From an uncultured Clostridia bacterium (GTDB lineage Bacteria > Bacillota > Clostridia > Christensenellales > UBA3700), in assembly GCA_947176975.1 (NCBI GenBank), contig CAMWSW010000015.1:1-11490 (forward strand): a stretch of DNA of 11,490 bases. Reading direction: 5' to 3'. Positions 7,252 through 11,490 of this stretch are shown here, one piece after another. Under the pieces are notes generated by a model. The model was not told the DNA's origin. It did no database searches and saw only the letters and a program-made list of their open reading frames with translations. The first letter of the stretch is position 1. Each line of letters opens with the position of its first letter. Made by a program: the position numbers and the translations under genes.

Positions 7252-8466
7252 ATGAAGAAAATATCGGGAGGCGTGTGCGCGGCAAAGGGCTTTAAGGCAA
7301 ACGGCGTACATTGCGGAATAAGAAAGAATAAAGATAAGCTTGACTTGGCTCTCATCACGTGCGAAGTTCCTTGCGTTGCTGCAAGCGTATACACCACGAA
7401 TAAAGTCAAGGGCGCGCCGCTTACTGTGACGAAGAATAATATCTCCGACGGCGTAGCGCAGGCTATAATTTGCAATAGCGGAAACGCCAACACCTGCAAT
7501 GCCGACGGAATTGAAAAAGCGCAGATGATGTGCGATCTCGTGCAAAAGCACACGGGTATCAAGGCAAGCGACGTCGTAGTTGCTTCCACGGGCGTAATAG
7601 GCGAAGTGCTCAATATGCAACCTATCAGCGACGGTATGCAAGGTTTGGTGAGCGGACTATCAAGCAAAGGCAGCGCCAACGCCGCTAAAGCAATAATGAC
7701 GACTGACAGAGTAATGAAGGAGATTGCTTACTCCTTTGAGCTTGACGGCAAAGAGTGTCATATCGGCGGTATTGCCAAGGGTAGCGGTATGATAAATCCC
7801 AATATGGCTACGCTTTTGTGTTTCGTCACCACCGACGTAAATATATCTAGCGAAATGTTGAGTGTGGCGCTCGGCAAAGTCGTCAAAGATACTTTGAATA
7901 TGGTATGTATCGACGGAGATACTTCCACCAACGATATGTTGAGCATTCTTTCATCCGGCTTGGCTGGCAATCAAAAGATAACCGACAAGGGCAAGGGATT
8001 CAATGAATTCTGCAAGTGTCTCAAAAAGATTTTGACGCATCTTGCAATGGAGATTGCCAAGGACGGAGAGGGCGCGACGAAGTTGCTTGAGTGCAAGGTA
8101 ATCAAGGCAAAGAATATCAAGTCTGCAAAGGCGATTGCGCAGTCCGTCATATCTTCTTCTCTCGTCAAAGCGGCAATGTTTGCTTCCGACGCAAATTGGG
8201 GCAGAATACTTTGCGCGATTGGCTACACCGACGAGAAATTCGACGTGAGCAAAATCGACGTAGACCTCAAGTCAAGAGTCGGTATGATAAGAGTTTGCGA
8301 GAATGGCGCAGGCGTTCCTTTTGACGAGGGAGTGGCTACCAAGATACTTTCCGAAGACGAAGTATGTATCATCGTCACTTGCAACTGCGGCGGAGCGAAG
8401 GCTACGGCGTGGGGTTGCGATTTGACGTATGAGTATGTGAAGATTAACGCAGATTACAGAACTTGA
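7252..8466 (+). CDS. argJ: Bifunctional glutamate N-acetyltransferase / ornithine acetyltransferase
   Basis: The 404-residue ArgJ moves acetyl from N-acetylornithine to glutamate, recycling the acetyl group (EC 2.3.1.35), and in bifunctional forms also primes the cycle from acetyl-CoA (EC 2.3.1.1). The precursor self-cleaves between Ala186 and Thr187 in KGSGMINPNMATLL; Thr187 becomes the nucleophile of the beta chain. Other family segments are NSGNANTCN, GDTSTNDMLS, MEIAKDGEGATK, KAAMFASDANWGR and the C-terminal ECHIGG/CNCGGAKATAWGCDLTYEYV-type end. No argA or argE is present in the window, consistent with the cyclic pathway; whether it is bifunctional cannot be told from motifs alone. AAAGAGG (7240-7246) precedes the ATG, 15 bp after argC. 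It is the only complete gene here that ends in TGA. Confidence 0.96.
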   Translation: MKKISGGVCAAKGFKANGVHCGIRKNKDKLDLALITCEVPCVAASVYTTNKVKGAPLTVTKNNISDGVAQAIICNSGNANTCNADGIEKAQMMCDLVQKHTGIKASDVVVASTGVIGEVLNMQPISDGMQGLVSGLSSKGSANAAKAIMTTDRVMKEIAYSFELDGKECHIGGIAKGSGMINPNMATLLCFVTTDVNISSEMLSVALGKVVKDTLNMVCIDGDTSTNDMLSILSSGLAGNQKITDKGKGFNEFCKCLKKILTHLAMEIAKDGEGATKLLECKVIKAKNIKSAKAIAQSVISSSLVKAAMFASDANWGRILCAIGYTDEKFDVSKIDVDLKSRVGMIRVCENGAGVPFDEGVATKILSEDEVCIIVTCNCGGAKATAWGCDLTYEYVKINADYRT

Positions 8467-8486
8467 TTTAAATAAAGGAGACAATA

Positions 8487-9341
8487 ATGGATAACATAAG
8501 CATACAAGCCGAGACGCTTGTCAACGCGCTTCCTTATATTCAAAAATACAGAGATAAGATTATCGTAGTCAAGTATGGCGGTAATGCTATGCTCAACGAG
8601 GAACTCAAAAAAGCCGTGATGAACGACATAGTTTTGCTGTCGCTCGTAGGCGTCAAAGTCGTGCTTGTGCATGGCGGCGGTCCAGAGATAAACGATATGC
8701 TCAAGAGAGTGGGCAAGGAAAGCAAGTTCATCAACGGTCTGAGATACACCGACGATGAGACGGCGGATATCGTACAAATGGTGCTTGCCGGCAAAGTCAA
8801 CAAAGACCTTGTCAAACTCTTGTCGGGCGTTGGCGGAAAAGCAGTTGGCTTTTGCGGTATAGACGGCAATATTATCACGGCAAAGAAGAAGGTCAGCGAC
8901 GTTGACCTTGGCAACGTGGGAGATATAAAGAGCATTGACGTAGACCCGATTCTCGTTACGTTGGAGAATGACTATATCCCCGTCATTGCGACCGTAGCAA
9001 GCGGAGAGGACGGCAAGATATACAATATCAACGCCGACACTGCGGCTGCTGCAATAGCGTCTGCGCTTCATGCGGAAAACTTGGTGCTTATGACGGACGT
9101 CAGAGGACTGCTCCTCAATAAAGACGATGAGAGTACTCTCATAAGCGAAATCAAAGTCAGCGAAGTGCCGAAACTCATTAAGAAAGGCATAATAAGCGGC
9201 GGAATGATACCCAAGATAGATTGCGTAGTAGAGGCAGTCAGACAGGGCGTTGACCAAGCGGTAATAATCGACGGAAGGATTAAGCATTCTATTATAATGG
9301 ATATGTTGACCGACAAGGGAATTGGAACACTTATCAAGTAA
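8487..9341 (+). CDS. argB: Acetylglutamate kinase, probably arginine-inhibited type
   Basis: The 284-residue enzyme phosphorylates N-acetylglutamate with ATP (EC 2.7.2.8). Amino-acid-kinase motifs are KYGGNAM with Lys29, VHGGGPEI (61-68), GLRYTD with Arg86, GFCGIDG, NINADTAAAAIA with Asp184, LMTDVRGLL, and GGMIPK with Lys243. About 24 residues before the first beta strand form a probable amphipathic helix ending YIQKYRDK. This extension and the GIGTLI tail are known features of hexameric kinases inhibited by arginine; the E. coli enzyme, which is not inhibited, lacks the extension. Feedback inhibition by arginine is therefore inferred, and suits a pathway using ArgJ. AAAGGAGA (8474-8481) lies 5 bp before the ATG, and the gap from argJ is only 20 bp. 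Confidence 0.96.
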   Translation: MDNISIQAETLVNALPYIQKYRDKIIVVKYGGNAMLNEELKKAVMNDIVLLSLVGVKVVLVHGGGPEINDMLKRVGKESKFINGLRYTDDETADIVQMVLAGKVNKDLVKLLSGVGGKAVGFCGIDGNIITAKKKVSDVDLGNVGDIKSIDVDPILVTLENDYIPVIATVASGEDGKIYNINADTAAAAIASALHAENLVLMTDVRGLLLNKDDESTLISEIKVSEVPKLIKKGIISGGMIPKIDCVVEAVRQGVDQAVIIDGRIKHSIIMDMLTDKGIGTLIK

Positions 9342-9366
9342 TAACTAGGCGAGCGCGTATAGCACA

Positions 9367-9457
9367 GTTCTTTTTGCCCTAAAGACTAGGACGCCCTCGG
9401 GGTCACGTACGGCAAGTACGCTCACCGCTCGGTTGCCGTCTCACGGACAAAAATAAC
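9367..9457. repeat. GC-rich self-complementary element between argB and argD
   Basis: GTTCTTTTTG (9367-9376) pairs with CAAAAATAAC (9448-9457) in 9 of 10 positions, and CC (9378-9379) can add pairs with GG (9445-9446). The enclosed segment is about 64% GC, far above the AT-rich flanks. It contains local hairpins: GAC..GTC around CCCTCGGG (9390-9404), CGTAC-GGCAA-GTACG (9406-9420) and CCGT-CTC-ACGG (9436-9446). No T tract follows on either strand and no ORF is convincing. It may be a dispersed palindromic repeat or a structured RNA element inside the operon transcript. Confidence 0.5.
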
Positions 9458-9518
9458 AGCACTCTCCACACTCGAGATATGCGAAATATTAAAATGTAAT
9501 ATATCAAAAGTAGTTAAT

Positions 9519-9547
9519 GTCATTTCGACCGTAGTGGAGAAATCTCT
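9519..9547. repeat. REP-like short repeat, copy B
   Basis: TGTCATTTCGACC, then a GTAGT loop, then GGAGAAATCTC form an imperfect hairpin: ATTTC (9522-9526) pairs with GAAAT (9539-9543), and CC (9529-9530) with GG (9536-9537). It shares GAGAAATCT and the preceding TTTC/CG pattern with copy A at 3289-3315. It lies 27 bases before the argD start. I recognise it, without a search, as resembling short palindromic repeats scattered in gut bacterial genomes. Confidence 0.5.
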
Positions 9548-9573
9548 ATCGATTAAATATAAAAGGAACTAAT

Positions 9574-10752
9574 ATGAAGAGCATAAAAGATATTGACAAA
9601 AAATACGTTATGAACACCTACAACCGCTACGATTTGGAACTCGTAGAGGGTATGGGTGTCAACGCTTACGACCTTGACGGAAAGGAGTATATCGACCTAT
9701 CGTCCGGCATAGGCGTCAACAGCCTTGGTTTTTGCGAAATGGGTTGGGTCGCAAGCGTAACTCAACAACTTTGCAAGCTCAATCATACGAGTAATTTGTT
9801 TTACTCTCAGCCCGACGCGTTGCTTGCCAAGTCGCTTTGCGAGCGCACGGGATGCGACAAAGTATTCTTTGCAAATTCGGGAGCGGAAGCAAACGAGGGC
9901 GCGATAAAGCTTGCCCGCAAGTATTCTTTCGATAAATACGGCGAGGGAAGAACGAAGATTATCACGCTTGTCAATTCTTTTCACGGCAGAACTATGGCGA
10001 CCTTGACAGCTACGGGACAGGACGTATTCCACAATTACTTCTTCCCATTCTTGGGGGATTTTGAATACGTGCAAGCGGGTAATATAGAGACCGTCAAAGA
10101 GCTTGTCGGCAAGGGCGACGTATGCGCCGTTATGGTAGAACTCGTGCAAGGCGAGGGCGGCGTCGTACCTCTTGATAAAGACTTTGTCAAAGGCCTAAGA
10201 AAGGTTTGCGATGAAAAGGATATTTTGATGATTATTGACGAAGTGCAGACGGGGGTCGGCAGAACGGGTAAGTTCCTTGCGCAAGAGCATTTTGGTATAA
10301 AGGCGGATATTACTACTTTGGCAAAAGGTCTTGGCGGAGGTTTGCCCATAGGCGCGGTACTCGCAGCAGAGAAATGTAGCTCTACTTTGGGCTTTGGCGC
10401 GCACGGTTCGACTTTCGGCGGAAATCCCATAGTATGCGCAGGCGCAAATTACGTACTTGCAAGAATGGACAAAGACTTCTTGTACGAAGCCGAGCAAAAG
10501 GGCGAATACTTCCAAGAAAAGCTTGCCGAGATAGATGGTATTGATGACGTGAGCGGACTCGGACTTATGATTGGATTCAAAGTGCAAGATACTACGTCGT
10601 CGGACTTTGTAAAAGAAGGTATCAAGCGCGGATTGATAATGCTGACGGCAAAACAAAAAGTGCGTCTTTTACCGCCGTTGACGATTACTTACGACGAAAT
10701 CGACAAAGCGTTGGCGATTATTAAATCAATGGTAACAAATAAGGCAAACTAA
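9574..10752 (+). CDS. argD: Acetylornithine aminotransferase
   Basis: The 392-residue PLP enzyme converts N-acetylglutamate semialdehyde and glutamate to N-acetylornithine and 2-oxoglutarate (EC 2.6.1.11). Class-III aminotransferase motifs are NSGAEANEGAIKLAR (PLP phosphate contact), NSFHGRT, VQGEGGV, IDEVQTGVGRTG with the PLP-ring Asp, TTLAKGLGGG with the Schiff-base Lys251, and HGSTFGGNP. Length is normal. AAGGAA (about 9562-9567) precedes the ATG. The 232-bp gap from argB is the widest in the cluster and holds two repeat elements, with no clear promoter. Ornithine or succinylornithine aminotransferases are close relatives, but the context makes ArgD the best call. Confidence 0.95.
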   Translation: MKSIKDIDKKYVMNTYNRYDLELVEGMGVNAYDLDGKEYIDLSSGIGVNSLGFCEMGWVASVTQQLCKLNHTSNLFYSQPDALLAKSLCERTGCDKVFFANSGAEANEGAIKLARKYSFDKYGEGRTKIITLVNSFHGRTMATLTATGQDVFHNYFFPFLGDFEYVQAGNIETVKELVGKGDVCAVMVELVQGEGGVVPLDKDFVKGLRKVCDEKDILMIIDEVQTGVGRTGKFLAQEHFGIKADITTLAKGLGGGLPIGAVLAAEKCSSTLGFGAHGSTFGGNPIVCAGANYVLARMDKDFLYEAEQKGEYFQEKLAEIDGIDDVSGLGLMIGFKVQDTTSSDFVKEGIKRGLIMLTAKQKVRLLPPLTITYDEIDKALAIIKSMVTNKAN

Positions 10753-10782
10753 CGTAATCAAATATAAATAGAAAGAGGTAAT

Positions 10783-11490
10783 ATGAAACATTTATTGAAA
10801 TTATTGGATTTGAGCGAGAGCGAAATCTTAGATATTCTCAATCTTGCAGATCAACTTAAATATGAGAAAAAACACAATATTCCGCACGAGTATTTGAAAG
10901 GCAAGAGCCTTGGTATGATATTCCAAAAGTCGTCTACGCGTACGAGAGTATCCTTTGAGACGGGTATGTATCAACTCGGCGGACAGGCGCTGTTTTTGTC
11001 CAACCGCGACTTGCAAATTGGAAGAGGCGAACCTGTCGAGGATACGGCAAAAGTACTCTCGAGATATTTGGACGGAATTATGATTCGTACATTTGAGCAA
11101 AAGGAAGTAGAGGATTTGGCAAAGTACGGTTCGATACCTATCATCAACGGTTTGACGGATTTTGCGCATCCGTGTCAAGTGCTTGCCGACCTTATGACGA
11201 TAAGAGAATACAAGGGTGAATTTGATAATCTCAAATTGACTTTTGTCGGCGACGGCAACAATATGGCAAATTCACTTATCGTAGGTTGTCTCAAAGTGGG
11301 TATGAGCGTGGCTATCGCTTGTCCCAAGACGCATATGCCCGACAGCGGCGTTTTGGAGTTTGCAAAAGCTTACGGCGACAAGTTCTTCATTACCGACGAC
11401 GTATTGCAAGCTTGCAAGGACGCCGACGTAATTTATACCGACGTATGGGCGTCTATGGGACAAGAAGGAGAGGCAGAAGAGCGCAAGAAA
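10783..11490 (+). CDS. argF: Ornithine carbamoyltransferase (3' partial)
   Basis: The frame opens at ATG 10783, 30 bp after argD, with a GAAAGAGG ribosome site, and stays open for 236 codons to the window edge. The product transfers carbamoyl phosphate to ornithine, giving citrulline (EC 2.1.3.3). The carbamoyl-phosphate loop STRTR is at residues 51-55, HPCQ at 129-132, and the ornithine-binding DVWASMG at 220-226. FVGDGNNMANS opens the second domain. The roughly 70 C-terminal residues, including the HCLP motif, lie beyond the window. The order of motifs and the ornithine loop argue against aspartate carbamoyltransferase. It could be the catabolic version, but its position after argD supports a biosynthetic role. 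Confidence 0.95.
   Translation, partial: MKHLLKLLDLSESEILDILNLADQLKYEKKHNIPHEYLKGKSLGMIFQKSSTRTRVSFETGMYQLGGQALFLSNRDLQIGRGEPVEDTAKVLSRYLDGIMIRTFEQKEVEDLAKYGSIPIINGLTDFAHPCQVLADLMTIREYKGEFDNLKLTFVGDGNNMANSLIVGCLKVGMSVAIACPKTHMPDSGVLEFAKAYGDKFFITDDVLQACKDADVIYTDVWASMGQEGEAEERKK

Noticed and set aside
9367..9457. Intrinsic terminator after argB
   Set aside because: Stable pairing exists, but neither strand has a T tract after the stem, and argD and argF downstream show no strong promoter of their own.
1..11490. CRISPR array, tRNA or rRNA genes, transposase or phage genes
   Set aside because: No regularly spaced repeats, cloverleaf-like segments, rRNA stretches or recombinase/transposase motifs were seen on either strand.

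Overview
The window looks like a chromosomal piece of a Gram-positive-type anaerobe, most likely an uncultivated clostridial (Bacillota) gut lineage. The inference rests on strong AAAGGAGA-type ribosome binding sites, AT-rich gaps, ARG-box-like operators, clostridial-looking ArgC/ArgG/ArgH sequences and a large GLUG-type surface protein. The lineage assignment is an inference from memory, not a search result.

Layout, all on the + strand. Positions 1-1905 hold the 3' part of a large secreted beta-rich protein that ends in GLUG-like repeats. It is closed by a textbook intrinsic terminator (1923-1954). A perfect -10 promoter (1980-2008) then drives a separate gene (2040-3167) for a probable secreted or lipid-anchored lipase-like alpha/beta hydrolase. 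Next is an AT-rich 342-bp control region (3168-3509). It contains a 116-bp imperfect palindrome, a short REP-like repeat, three ARG-box-like operators (two spaced exactly 21 bp centre to centre) and a sigma-A-type promoter.

From 3510 to the right edge runs an arginine biosynthesis cluster in the order argG-argH-argC-argJ-argB-argD-argF, with argF cut off by the window end. Together these enzymes cover every step from glutamate to arginine through the acetyl-recycling route: ArgJ, ArgB, ArgC and ArgD make acetylornithine, ArgJ releases ornithine and regenerates acetylglutamate, and ArgF, ArgG and ArgH complete arginine. Control probably works at two levels: an ArgR/AhrC-type repressor at the upstream boxes, and arginine feedback on ArgB, which carries the N-terminal helix typical of arginine-sensitive acetylglutamate kinases.

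The most striking oddity is a single in-frame TAG (6388-6390) at codon 62 of an otherwise full-length argC with all catalytic motifs intact. No complete gene in the window uses TAG as its terminator. The options are a recent nonsense mutation, a sequence error, suppression or recoding. Other unexplained structure is a strong 14-bp hairpin between argG and argH, and a 232-bp argB-argD gap with a GC-rich self-complementary element (9367-9457) followed by a second REP-like copy related to the one upstream of argG. I see no clearly novel multi-gene system; the novelty candidates are the argC stop, the intergenic repeats and the lipase-like lipoprotein.
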